DNA of 64,000 nt from Vibrio splendidus. Its GTDB lineage: Bacteria > Pseudomonadota > Gammaproteobacteria > Enterobacterales > Vibrionaceae. Where the stretch lies: positions 186,001-250,000 of the forward strand of contig NZ_MCUN01000006.1 in NCBI RefSeq assembly GCF_002873455.1. Direction: 5' to 3'. Below the pieces are notes generated by a model. The model was given only the letters and a program-made list of their open reading frames with translations, was not told the DNA's origin and did no database searches. Every line of letters begins with the position of its first letter. Within the stretch, counting starts at the first letter, position 1. This document shows, piece after piece, positions 30,866 to 39,449 of this stretch. A program made the translations under genes and the position numbers.

Positions 30866-32221
30866 ATGGCGACTCATTTTGATTACATCTGTATCGGTGG
30901 CGGTTCAGGCGGCATCGCATCAGCTAACCGCGCAGCAATGCACGGTGCAAAAGTTGCACTTATCGAAGCTCAAGACCTTGGTGGTACTTGTGTAAACGTT
31001 GGTTGTGTTCCTAAAAAAGTAATGTGGCACGGCGCTCAAGTTGCTGAAGCTATCAATCTTTACTCTGAAGACTACGGCTTCGACGTTGAAGTAAAAGGCT
31101 TCAATTGGGGCAAGTTGGTTGAAAACCGCCAAGCGTACATTGGTCGTATCCACGAATCTTACGATCGCGTTTTGGGTAACAACAAAATAAACGTAATCAA
31201 AGGCTTTGCTAAGTTTGTTGACGAGAAAACCGTTGAAGTTAACGGTGAACACTACACAGCGGATCACATCCTGATCGCAGTGGGTGGTCGCCCAACCATT
31301 CCAAACATCCCAGGCGCCGAGCACGGTATCGACTCAAATGGCTTCTTCGACCTGATGGAGCAACCTAAGCGTGTTGCGGTTATCGGTGCAGGTTACATCG
31401 CAGTTGAGATTGCAGGCGTACTAAGTGCACTTGGCACAGAAACACACCTGTTCTGCCGTAAAGAGTCACCACTTCGTAGCTTCGACCCAATGATCATCGA
31501 AACATTGGTTGAAGTAATGGAAGCGGAAGGCCCAACCCTTCACACGCATTCTGTACCTAAAGAAGTTGTGAAAGAAGCAGACGGTACTCTGACTCTGCAT
31601 CTAGAAAACGGCAACACTCAAAACGTTGACCACCTAATTTGGGCTATCGGTCGCCACCCAGCGACTGACGCTATCAACCTAGCATCAACGGGTGTTGCAA
31701 CCAACGACCGCGGCTACATCAAGGTAGATGAGTTCCAAACAACAAATGTTCCTGGCATCTACTGTGTTGGCGACATCATGGAAGGCGGCATCGAACTAAC
31801 ACCTGTAGCCGTTAAAGCCGGTCGTCAGCTTTCTGAACGCCTGTTCAACGGCAAAACGAACGCGAAGATGGACTACACGCTAGTGCCTACTGTTGTATTC
31901 AGCCACCCACCTATCGGCACGATCGGTCTAACGACTCAAGAAGCTGAAGAGAAGTACGGCAAAGACAACATCAAGGTTTACACGTCTGGCTTCACTGCAA
32001 TGTACACAGCAGTAACCAAACACCGTCAACCTTGTAAGATGAAGCTAGTATGTGCTGGCGAAGAAGAAACAGTCGTCGGCCTACACGGCATCGGCTTCAC
32101 TGTTGATGAAATGCTTCAAGGCTTCGGCGTTGCAATGAAGATGGGCGCAACCAAAGCAGACTTCGACTCTGTTGTAGCTATCCACCCAACTGGCAGCGAA
32201 GAATTCGTAACGATGAGGTAA
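30866..32221 (+). CDS. gorA: Glutathione reductase
   Basis: The 451-residue flavoenzyme reduces glutathione disulfide with NADPH. The FAD loop is [16 protein letters not shown], and the redox-active disulfide is in [16 protein letters not shown]. The NADPH-binding loop is [17 protein letters not shown], with Arg residues following (FCRKESPLR) as expected for NADPH. The catalytic His-Glu motif is [15 protein letters not shown] at the C-terminus. The start is the ATG at 30866, which has GGAG upstream; the frame extends 4 codons further back. Confidence 0.96.
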   Translation: MATHFDYICIGGGSGGIASANRAAMHGAKVALIEAQDLGGTCVNVGCVPKKVMWHGAQVAEAINLYSEDYGFDVEVKGFNWGKLVENRQAYIGRIHESYDRVLGNNKINVIKGFAKFVDEKTVEVNGEHYTADHILIAVGGRPTIPNIPGAEHGIDSNGFFDLMEQPKRVAVIGAGYIAVEIAGVLSALGTETHLFCRKESPLRSFDPMIIETLVEVMEAEGPTLHTHSVPKEVVKEADGTLTLHLENGNTQNVDHLIWAIGRHPATDAINLASTGVATNDRGYIKVDEFQTTNVPGIYCVGDIMEGGIELTPVAVKAGRQLSERLFNGKTNAKMDYTLVPTVVFSHPPIGTIGLTTQEAEEKYGKDNIKVYTSGFTAMYTAVTKHRQPCKMKLVCAGEEETVVGLHGIGFTVDEMLQGFGVAMKMGATKADFDSVVAIHPTGSEEFVTMR

Positions 32222-32244
32222 TCAACGCCTTTTGTTGATAACTC

Positions 32245-32275
32245 TTAAAAAGCAGGCCTTGTGCCTGCTTTTTTT
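32245..32275 (+). terminator. Intrinsic terminator of gorA
   Basis: AAAAAGCAGGC/GCCTGCTTTTT with extra T residues follows the stop by about 25 bases. Confidence 0.85.
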
Positions 32276-32353
32276 ATGCCCACTCTTGAACCTTACTCCC
32301 CAACTCCACGTAACACAGGTACTAACCTATCTAGAACAACAATGGAGTTTGTG

Positions 32354-32605
32354 ATGAATCTACTAATTGAATCATTTGAAGGCGGGATCTACTTGGCTTA
32401 CCAAGTTATTGACGAGCAAAAGCAATTAATCAAAGATAACCACCAGCACCCAATGAAGTTTTTGAGTGTAAACCAAGCACGCGATCACTTTAGTGACCAA
32501 GGTGTAGCATCGGCGACACTTATCCATAACAGCGCTTATGATGAAATGTGCGGTGAGCATTGTGACAACACACAGCCGTTCGAGATTGATTTGAAGTGGA
32601 GTTAA
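32354..32605 (+). CDS. Small conserved protein, DUF6482-like
   Basis: The 83-residue product begins MNLLIESFEGGIYLAYQV, which resembles a small family common in vibrios and annotated as DUF6482. Its function is not known. The start is the ATG at 32354, with GGAG about 8 bases upstream; the frame extends back to 32261. The protein is soluble and acidic. It lies between the gorA terminator and a second bidirectional terminator, so it is a separate unit. Confidence 0.6.
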   Translation: MNLLIESFEGGIYLAYQVIDEQKQLIKDNHQHPMKFLSVNQARDHFSDQGVASATLIHNSAYDEMCGEHCDNTQPFEIDLKWS

Positions 32606-32633
32606 ATCAACTTCAAATCAATCGCGGCAAAAA

Positions 32634-32666
32634 TTGAAAGGCTTGCATCAATGCAAGCCTTTCTTA
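32634..32666. terminator. Bidirectional intrinsic terminator
   Basis: The stem GAAAGGCTTGCAT/ATGCAAGCCTTTC lies between the DUF6482-like gene and the convergent nqrB. Confidence 0.8.
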
Positions 32667-32697
32667 TGGGCGTCAATTTTCCTCTTCTACGCTTACA

Positions 32698-33939
32698 TCA
32701 ACGCAATGTCCGTTTCAGTCTGCGTTTGATATTTTGCTCTTTGACGATAAAGTCGAACAGTGGTGCGAACAAGTTGGCGAACAGAATGGCCAACATGATG
32801 CCCTCTGGATAAGCAGGATTGAGCACTCGAATACCGACCGTCATCACGCCGCTAAGAATCCCGTAAGCCCATTTACTGTTATTGGTAAAGGCTGCTGATA
32901 CTGGGTCGGTCGCCATAAAGAACGTACCAAAGGCAACACCACCCAACACAAAGTGCCAGTAGAACGGCATCGAAAACATAGAGTTGGTATCGGAGCCGAT
33001 CCAGTTCATCAAACTAGAGGTCACCACAAGGCCAATAATGACTCCAGCAACAATTCGCCAAGAAGCTATATTCATAAAAATCAGAATCAGACCCGTCAAC
33101 ATGATAAGCAGCGAAGAAACCTCACCCATCGACCCCGGAATATTACCGATAAACGCATCCATCCAGGTGATCGCCTCGCCAGTCATATTGTTGATGAGCG
33201 AAGTACTACCACCTTCATACCATTGACTGAGCGGCGTCGCTCCTGAATAGCCGTCAGCCGCGACCCAAACTAAGCCACCCGACATGTTGGCTGGGTATGC
33301 GAAGTAGAGAAATGCACGGCCTGCTAGTGCAGGGTTAAGGAAGTTTCGTCCTGTACCACCGAACAGCTCTTTGGCGACAACGATACCAAAAGTGATACCT
33401 AATGCGGCTTGCCAGAGCGGAATGGTTGGCGGGAGGATTAGTGCAAACAGCACCGAACTAACAAAGAAGCCTTCATTAACTTCGTGCTTACGAACGACTG
33501 CAAACAAGACCTCCCAGAAGCCACCCACAACAAACACCGTGGCATAAACAGGTAGAAAATAGAGTGCTCCAAGTAACATCTGACTTGCCCAGCCACTTGC
33601 TATCAATGACTGCACATCGCCAAATGCCCACGACAAGCGCCAACTACTTTCGATAACCGAGGTAAGCTCATTGAGTTGATAACTGGATGTTAGTGCTGAG
33701 ACACTCTGGTGTCCGACGTTATACATGCCCCAGAACATTGCAGGGAAGGTCGCCAACCACACCAGAATCATGATTCGTTTGAGGTCGATACTGTCTCGAA
33801 CATGGGTCAAGCCTTGGTTTACGTTGCCAGGCGTGTAAAATATCGTCGCGAAAGCCTCGTACACTGGGTAAAGCTTTTCGTATTTACCACCCGCTTCGAA
33901 TTGAGGGGATATGCCCTCTAACCATTTATTCAACTTCAT
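32698..33939 (-). CDS. nqrB: Solitary NqrB, Na+-translocating NADH:quinone reductase subunit B
   Basis: The 413-residue membrane protein has the size and N-terminus of NqrB ([20 protein letters not shown]), not the shorter RnfD. About ten hydrophobic segments are seen. The flavin-bearing threonine motif is present as SGATPLS, Thr 235, next to Thr 236 in Vibrio NqrB. Normally nqrB lies in nqrABCDEF; no other nqr gene or apbE is nearby. The start at 33939 has only a distant AGG. It may be an extra copy, a spare or a repurposed ion pump subunit. Transcription is away from the kinase operon. Confidence 0.85.
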   Translation of the reverse strand: MKLNKWLEGISPQFEAGGKYEKLYPVYEAFATIFYTPGNVNQGLTHVRDSIDLKRIMILVWLATFPAMFWGMYNVGHQSVSALTSSYQLNELTSVIESSWRLSWAFGDVQSLIASGWASQMLLGALYFLPVYATVFVVGGFWEVLFAVVRKHEVNEGFFVSSVLFALILPPTIPLWQAALGITFGIVVAKELFGGTGRNFLNPALAGRAFLYFAYPANMSGGLVWVAADGYSGATPLSQWYEGGSTSLINNMTGEAITWMDAFIGNIPGSMGEVSSLLIMLTGLILIFMNIASWRIVAGVIIGLVVTSSLMNWIGSDTNSMFSMPFYWHFVLGGVAFGTFFMATDPVSAAFTNNSKWAYGILSGVMTVGIRVLNPAYPEGIMLAILFANLFAPLFDFIVKEQNIKRRLKRTLR

Positions 33940-34237
33940 ATCTTTGTAACCTCGTTGATGTGAGTAAACAGCAATACGAAACAAATAAGACTAGAGAGCA
34001 ATTTTCATTATCCACCCTCACAAAGTGAATCTTTAACCATCTATTTCCAGTCAATATTTGACAGAAAATCAAGAATAAAACTTTGGGGAGAAGATCACAG
34101 AACAGGATTTTTACATAATTTCTCAAAAGTGCGACTCGTTAGCTCGTTTTTTTATGCGTAGTTGATAAAAATATCGAAAAAGCATCTAAAACTCTTATAG
34201 AATGCACGAATAATAAAAAACATAAAAAAGATCAGTT

Positions 34238-35575
34238 GTGCAAAACAGAAGCAGTAGTCCCACTGAGGTTTTTTATCACCTCATGGATCTCTCCGACGCG
34301 GAAAAAAGTCTCTATTTAGAGCAACTAGAGCAAGAAGAACCCAGCTTATATGAGCAAATACTTCCTCTCATTAACGAAGTATCTTCAGAGCAGATCACAT
34401 CACTGCTCGGCTTTCACGCACAGCAAGCAACAGGATCCGAACTTAGCCTCACCGACACCTTAGTCGATAAATACTATATATCTCATGAACTCGGTCGCGG
34501 TGGTATGGGGATTGTCTACTCAGCCAGTCGAGCAGATAGGACCTTTGAACAAGACTTAGCGATCAAATTCATACAACCAGCTCTTTCACATATTTTAGGT
34601 GAGCATGCTCTATTTCAAGAAGCGCAATTACTCGCACATTTAAACCATCCATGCATAGCCAAAGTGTTTGACGGTGGAGTCTACGAAGAATCGGTCTACA
34701 TTGTGATGGAGCGGGTTGAAGGGGAAACGCTTTCTCTGTACTTACAGAATCGTTCTGTCAGTGAAAAACAAAAGCTCAGTGTATTTAAAGAAATTTGTTC
34801 AGCAATTGAACATGCCCATCAGAAACAAGTGCTGCATGCTGACCTCAAGCCTGAGAATATCTTAATTGATCCTTTTGGTTCACCTAAGATTCTCGACTTC
34901 AATCTAACTCAAAAGGTCAAACAACCTGCACTCCACCAAAGCTCAGATGCTTCCAAATTAACAGCCTATAGCAAGGCCTATGCCAGTCCAGAGCAGATTG
35001 CAGGTCACTTCTTAACTCAACAAAGTGATATTTACTCACTGGGTAAGGTTCTAGCATTGATTTTTGCCTCTTCTTCAAACTTAGATATTAATCTAATTGT
35101 AGAAAAAGCGACAAACCACGAACCTTATCGTCGCTATGCCAGCGTAAGTGAATTGCGCCAAGACGTAGTACGTATCTTAGAGTTCCGCCCCATTTCTTTG
35201 AGAGAGAAGCAGCCGCTTTATTCATTAGCAAAGCTATTAAAGCGACGCCCTGTACAGAGTGCTCTAACAATTCTATTACTACTGTCAGGCGCAACATTTT
35301 CAACAGCGATATTCCATAAGAATGTGCAGCTACAAAAAGAAAAACTAGTCGCGGAAGAGATGATGTATGAAGTGACGAGTCTGCTGTTTCATGCCAAAGG
35401 CAGTGATGCTGCAAAAATGTCAGTCGGCACGATGCTTGAACTCACTAGACGTCGGATATTATCAAACCCTGATTTACCCAAAGACGTTAAACAAAAAATG
35501 CTATTGGCCATGCTGACACCATCACCTGAAAAGTCCGTGATTAACAAAAACAAAGAAAAGTCATCCAATAATTAA
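34238..35575 (+). CDS. Transmembrane Ser/Thr protein kinase (PknT-like)
   Basis: The 445-residue Hanks-type kinase has all catalytic parts: Gly loop GRGGMG (86-91), Lys 110 (LAIK), Glu of helix C, catalytic loop HADLKPEN (200-207, Asp 202), metal Asp 220 and SPEQ near 250. DFG is altered to DFN (220-222). An N-terminal 70-residue segment precedes the kinase fold. A membrane helix at about 341-359 leaves an 85-residue C-terminal tail outside. The start is GTG. Three bases after its stop the next gene begins. The ECF43 sigma gene in the same operon suggests it phosphorylates that sigma factor, as PknT does for EcfP in V. parahaemolyticus. Confidence 0.85.
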   Translation: MQNRSSSPTEVFYHLMDLSDAEKSLYLEQLEQEEPSLYEQILPLINEVSSEQITSLLGFHAQQATGSELSLTDTLVDKYYISHELGRGGMGIVYSASRADRTFEQDLAIKFIQPALSHILGEHALFQEAQLLAHLNHPCIAKVFDGGVYEESVYIVMERVEGETLSLYLQNRSVSEKQKLSVFKEICSAIEHAHQKQVLHADLKPENILIDPFGSPKILDFNLTQKVKQPALHQSSDASKLTAYSKAYASPEQIAGHFLTQQSDIYSLGKVLALIFASSSNLDINLIVEKATNHEPYRRYASVSELRQDVVRILEFRPISLREKQPLYSLAKLLKRRPVQSALTILLLLSGATFSTAIFHKNVQLQKEKLVAEEMMYEVTSLLFHAKGSDAAKMSVGTMLELTRRRILSNPDLPKDVKQKMLLAMLTPSPEKSVINKNKEKSSNN

Positions 35576-35577
35576 TT

Positions 35578-37014
35578 ATGAAAAAAATACTTCTCCTACT
35601 GATAACCATCTATTCAACGAGTCTTTACATTCGTGCTAATGATAGCGAACCTCTCACTGGGTATTTTATTGATTCCCCAGTATCAGGGCTTTACTACGAA
35701 ACTAGCTCCAATCTCTCAGGCACGACAGATAAAGGTGCGTTTCAATACAATTCAGGTGACATCGTAAGCTTTTTCATCGGCACTGATAACTCCGGCTACC
35801 TATTGACGACACTATCAGGGCAAGAAGTCATCACCCCTACCTTGTCATCGACACGTCCAAGCCGCAGCATCAATATGACCCGCTTACTGCTGTCACTCGA
35901 TGACACGCCAGAACACCGTGACGAAATCATTTTAGCGAGTAAAGTTTTATCTGACGTAGAGTTTCAAAAGAAGCTCAAAAAGCTCGATCTGAGCTACTTA
36001 GATGATCAAGAACTAGGCATTGACCTTGTTTCAGTCAAAGAAGCTGCAAAGCATCTCAACCAAAGCCAAGAATACATCAAGAACAACTTTGCCTCGGAGG
36101 AAATCATTTTTTCTCCTAAAGACAAAGTGCTTCATAACATAATAATAGCCAAGAAAGACTATGCTGGACGCGCTTGCTTTTACGACTTAGCTCACCACAC
36201 CAATCCAAAATACAAAGGTCCGATTGGAGAGCTTAGCTACCAAATCACAGACACAGAACTCATTCAGTTCCCAGGAACAGGTGACTACTTTAACGGATGT
36301 AATCTACGCCCTTACCACACCCCCCAAAAGATCATTCGCGAGCCGTTATCCAACAGCGATGGCTGGACGGGCTTTACCAGTTGTGCTCAAAAAGGTTGTA
36401 CTCGCCACGATTTAAGTGGGTTCTCAATTGAAGACTACAACGATGAAGGGGATTGGAAGTACCGTACCGTTGCATTGGATTTTGATACAGAAACCGAGTT
36501 GCTGATGGAAAAAACCCAAGGTTTGGGAAAGAAAAAGCACATCCGTCACTCAAATAAGGCTGAGATGATCTGGTTCACTTACACCAATGAACGCGGCAAT
36601 CACATCCCATATGAAGGTGTTTGGCAACACACTCTGTATCAACAAGCCGACATCATCAACGAGTGCCTGCTCATCAAAGATAAACGCATTTTTCTTGATC
36701 CTAGTGATATCGAGGTCTGCTCGACGAACCACCAGCAATATACGCAAGAGGTTACAGACAAATTTGGAGATATGTGGTGGCTGACTAACCCTGAGCCTAC
36801 GACTTCTCTTGCCCAAATGAACGTCACCGTGCGTTGGTACGACTCAGTACCACAGCAGCATTTCACCGCATGGGAATATTTACCTGCAGGCCAAGATTGG
36901 GATCAAGGCATACTCTACAGATTCAAACAAAAAATATCACTAAACCCTGATAAATCACATAATATCAGCACCTTATCCGTTTCTGAATTTACCAAAGTGA
37001 GGTCTAATAGCTAA
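35578..37014 (+). CDS. Exported protein of the kinase/sigma operon, unknown family
   Basis: The 478-residue product starts with a signal peptide (MKKILLLLITIYSTSLYIRA), so it acts in the periplasm or outside. The first mature part, GYFIDSPVSGLYYETSSNLS through IVSFFIG, is a small beta module often seen at the start of surface proteins. The rest (about 190-470) has Cys residues that could pair and many aromatic residues. I do not recognise the fold. It begins 2 bases after the kinase and its stop overlaps the start of the sigma gene by one base (TAATG). It could be the signal sensor or a secreted partner. Confidence 0.7.
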   Translation: MKKILLLLITIYSTSLYIRANDSEPLTGYFIDSPVSGLYYETSSNLSGTTDKGAFQYNSGDIVSFFIGTDNSGYLLTTLSGQEVITPTLSSTRPSRSINMTRLLLSLDDTPEHRDEIILASKVLSDVEFQKKLKKLDLSYLDDQELGIDLVSVKEAAKHLNQSQEYIKNNFASEEIIFSPKDKVLHNIIIAKKDYAGRACFYDLAHHTNPKYKGPIGELSYQITDTELIQFPGTGDYFNGCNLRPYHTPQKIIREPLSNSDGWTGFTSCAQKGCTRHDLSGFSIEDYNDEGDWKYRTVALDFDTETELLMEKTQGLGKKKHIRHSNKAEMIWFTYTNERGNHIPYEGVWQHTLYQQADIINECLLIKDKRIFLDPSDIEVCSTNHQQYTQEVTDKFGDMWWLTNPEPTTSLAQMNVTVRWYDSVPQQHFTAWEYLPAGQDWDQGILYRFKQKISLNPDKSHNISTLSVSEFTKVRSNS

Positions 37015-37580
37015 TGGCAACTGCAGATATCACACAAATTATCCAACAATGGCAATCCGGCGATAAAAATGCCGAAACCGATTTATATCAATTCGCTTAC
37101 TTACAACTAAGACATATTGCTCAACAAGAACGAGCTCGAAGCGCTCAAAAATATGGCACTGACAATCAAGTATTGAGCGACAGTATGAACAGCACGACAG
37201 CTTTGATTCATGACGCCTACCTGAAGATCTCCTCTTCTGACCTTCAATCGATCAAAAATAAAAAAGACTTTTTCCTTATGGTTGCAAAAGTGATGCGCCA
37301 GATTTTAATCGATAATGCTCGCCACCTTCAGGCAAAAAAACGCCAACAGATAACCATACTGAGCGACAGCCAAGACGATAAGTTTGAGCAATTAATGATC
37401 ATGGATAAAGCGATAGATAACTTCAGTCTTCACTACCCACGGCAGTCTCAAGCCCTCAAGCTTAAATACTTAATGGGTATGAAAAATAGAGAGATCAGCG
37501 AGATCCTAGAGTGTAGTGCAAGTCTGATTGAGAAAGATCTCAAGTTCTCTCGCTGCTGGCTACAGAGCAAACTGGTTTAG
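37014..37580 (+). CDS. ECF sigma factor, ECF43/PF07638 type (EcfP-like)
   Basis: The 188-residue protein matches the kinase-linked ECF type. Region 2 has STTALIHDAYLKI (residues 60-72) in place of the acidic DAED motif of ordinary ECFs, and KDFFLMVAKVMRQILIDNARH. Region 4 is RQSQALKLKYLMGMKNREIS and the following recognition helix. In V. parahaemolyticus EcfP, a threonine in this part is phosphorylated by PknT before the sigma can bind core polymerase. Thr 61 or 62 is the candidate here. Its ATG overlaps the previous stop by one base. Confidence 0.85.
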   Translation: MATADITQIIQQWQSGDKNAETDLYQFAYLQLRHIAQQERARSAQKYGTDNQVLSDSMNSTTALIHDAYLKISSSDLQSIKNKKDFFLMVAKVMRQILIDNARHLQAKKRQQITILSDSQDDKFEQLMIMDKAIDNFSLHYPRQSQALKLKYLMGMKNREISEILECSASLIEKDLKFSRCWLQSKLV

Positions 37581-37582
37581 TA

Positions 37583-39127
37583 ATGAAAAAGCGATTCTGT
37601 TTACTGCTAGTTGCAGGCTGTGGATTTATCATGCTCCTGCCTCCTTGGATAGCATCAAAAGAAACTAACATGCCGTACATCAATAGTGGCATAAAACAGT
37701 TATCTTCTAATAATAAGCCGTCACCTCATAGCCTGGTAACTACAGATTTAGTGGGGGGTTTAACTGATGTAAATACAAAAGCTAAAACTCAATCTACTCA
37801 AGAAAAAGCAGACGTTACACAAATGTCTACGTCAGTTCCAGGCACCTTCGAATCAGTGCAATTAGATGTGGAGACATTTAAAGCAGAAACTCGAACGACA
37901 GTCATCACAAAGGAACAAGATCGAGCCGACAGCAATCAAAAACCAAAAGTGAATCTCACGGTGCAGCAAAGCATTCAGCATGAAATCAACCAATGGTCTT
38001 TTACTGAAAACTCTCCGATTAACTACTCGGTTAACATTATAGGACTATTTGAAGATCCTGATGATGATCTACTGACGACACAAATCGCCGTTAATCACCC
38101 GAAGTTCTCAGTTTCGAATATCGGCGGAAAGACAAGTATCCAAGGCACCCCGAAAGTAGGTGTAGCGCCAACTCAGCTTATTGCTCGCGCCAAAGATAAT
38201 TACCATGGTTCAGAAGAAAATGCATGGGTTACGACCAGCTTTTCTCTCCCTTCAATGTCTTCAGGGCTAGAGGAGAATGGTTTACACCCTTTAATTGGCG
38301 AAACTTGGTATCGACTGGAGACCAACCATCGATTTGCAGGCAAGACTTACAATTATGAAAAGGTATACTGCGAAGCTTTTAAATTTATCAATGATGAAGT
38401 GTTCTTCGCATCTTCGAACACCTTAACCACCTGCCCGAATGAATATGAACTGCGTAAAGTAGGGAGTTATCAGGTTGATGGCGATACTCTTATCGTCTCT
38501 AGCACCCAGTCGATATTTGATAATGACATGCACTGGAAAATCTTAGAAACCTATCCAAGTAACCCTACTTTCACAACGGCTCATGTGGCACAAGTGAAAA
38601 TGAATAATAACTATGAAACTTATACGCTTGCCTCTAAAGCTCAAATAGAGCAGCGCATAAACACCATTACAGGCTTAGAAGCGCTGCAGATGACCATGCA
38701 GAACTACATGTATCTCGCCAACGATGGCCGCTACTACTTGGGTTGGTATGGTATGCACATTGGCAACTACCAATTAAAGAATCCTGATTGGCCGGACGAA
38801 ATGGATGGTGATTTAAATATACAGTCGTACAGCACAACTGTCGTTTGCAAAGACGTCCTCAACAAGTTTGATTTCTTCTCGATCGGTGGACAAGGCTTGT
38901 ATGGTGATGTGATTGGATACACCGTCAGTGAAAAGAACGCCCCCATCGAATGTGGTGTACAACCAATAAAAACTCTTCAATACTCATACTTGGACGTTGA
39001 TTTCTTCGACCATGACGAATTCAAACATGGCGAAGTCTTTAGCATAATCCTTCGCCCGAAAACTGAGTGGCGTCATAAAGTCGAAGAGATCAAACTCAAT
39101 GTTAGATTCCTAGGCCCTGATGGTTAA
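37583..39127 (+). CDS. Exported Ig-like protein, possible lipoprotein, in the kinase/sigma operon
   Basis: The 514-residue product starts 2 bases after the sigma stop. The N-terminus has a hydrophobic stretch with a possible lipobox (VAGC, Cys 13) that runs on into more hydrophobic residues, so lipoprotein or anchor is undecided. A Ser/Thr/Lys-rich linker follows, then an Ig/cadherin-like domain (about 130-230, INYSVNIIGLFEDPDDD). A C-terminal domain starts LHPLIGETWYRLE. That domain is shared with the lipoprotein at 39450 (LHPLEGKTWYMLE; both have a later IEQRIN/IEKRIN). Family unknown. Confidence 0.7.
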   Translation: MKKRFCLLLVAGCGFIMLLPPWIASKETNMPYINSGIKQLSSNNKPSPHSLVTTDLVGGLTDVNTKAKTQSTQEKADVTQMSTSVPGTFESVQLDVETFKAETRTTVITKEQDRADSNQKPKVNLTVQQSIQHEINQWSFTENSPINYSVNIIGLFEDPDDDLLTTQIAVNHPKFSVSNIGGKTSIQGTPKVGVAPTQLIARAKDNYHGSEENAWVTTSFSLPSMSSGLEENGLHPLIGETWYRLETNHRFAGKTYNYEKVYCEAFKFINDEVFFASSNTLTTCPNEYELRKVGSYQVDGDTLIVSSTQSIFDNDMHWKILETYPSNPTFTTAHVAQVKMNNNYETYTLASKAQIEQRINTITGLEALQMTMQNYMYLANDGRYYLGWYGMHIGNYQLKNPDWPDEMDGDLNIQSYSTTVVCKDVLNKFDFFSIGGQGLYGDVIGYTVSEKNAPIECGVQPIKTLQYSYLDVDFFDHDEFKHGEVFSIILRPKTEWRHKVEEIKLNVRFLGPDG

Positions 39128-39449
39128 AAGCTCCATAATGCCTGCAAGCTGGTTCTGAATGTGTAAGTATCGGCTTCAGGTAGCGTTTCTCATAACCAAA
39201 CATCACATACCAACCCCAATGCAACCCCGGCATCATTTCATAACTCACCGTTCCTTCGACATCCGCTTGATAACGACAGTCGTAAACTCGAAACCTATAA
39301 ATAAAATCAAATATATTTTATGGATTTTTTCAAAATTTACGTGTGTTGATAAAACGATCTACACCCAGTAAAACATTCACCAGAACAATATAAAACTCAA
39401 AACAATAGACATACAGAGCTTGGCTAGAGCTCTTTACAAAGGATATGAC
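39128..39449. other. Intergenic region with possible gene remnant and promoter of the lipoprotein gene
   Basis: No intact gene is supported. On the minus strand an open stretch of about 60 codons (39306 to about 39130) reads as protein-like sequence with several Trp and Tyr (SYEMMPGLHWGWYVMFGYEK) but lacks a start signal. On the plus strand the last 110 bases are A/T-rich and contain GTTGATAAAA (39345-39354), also found before the kinase gene. Confidence 0.4.

Noticed and set aside
32698-33939. Calling the protein RnfD rather than NqrB
   Set aside because: The length (413 residues) and the N-terminal segment [18 protein letters not shown] are those of NqrB; RnfD is shorter and lacks this segment.
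34238-35575. Kinase as a pseudokinase because of the DFN motif
   Set aside because: The metal-binding Asp, catalytic Asp, Asn and Lys are all present; only the Gly is changed.
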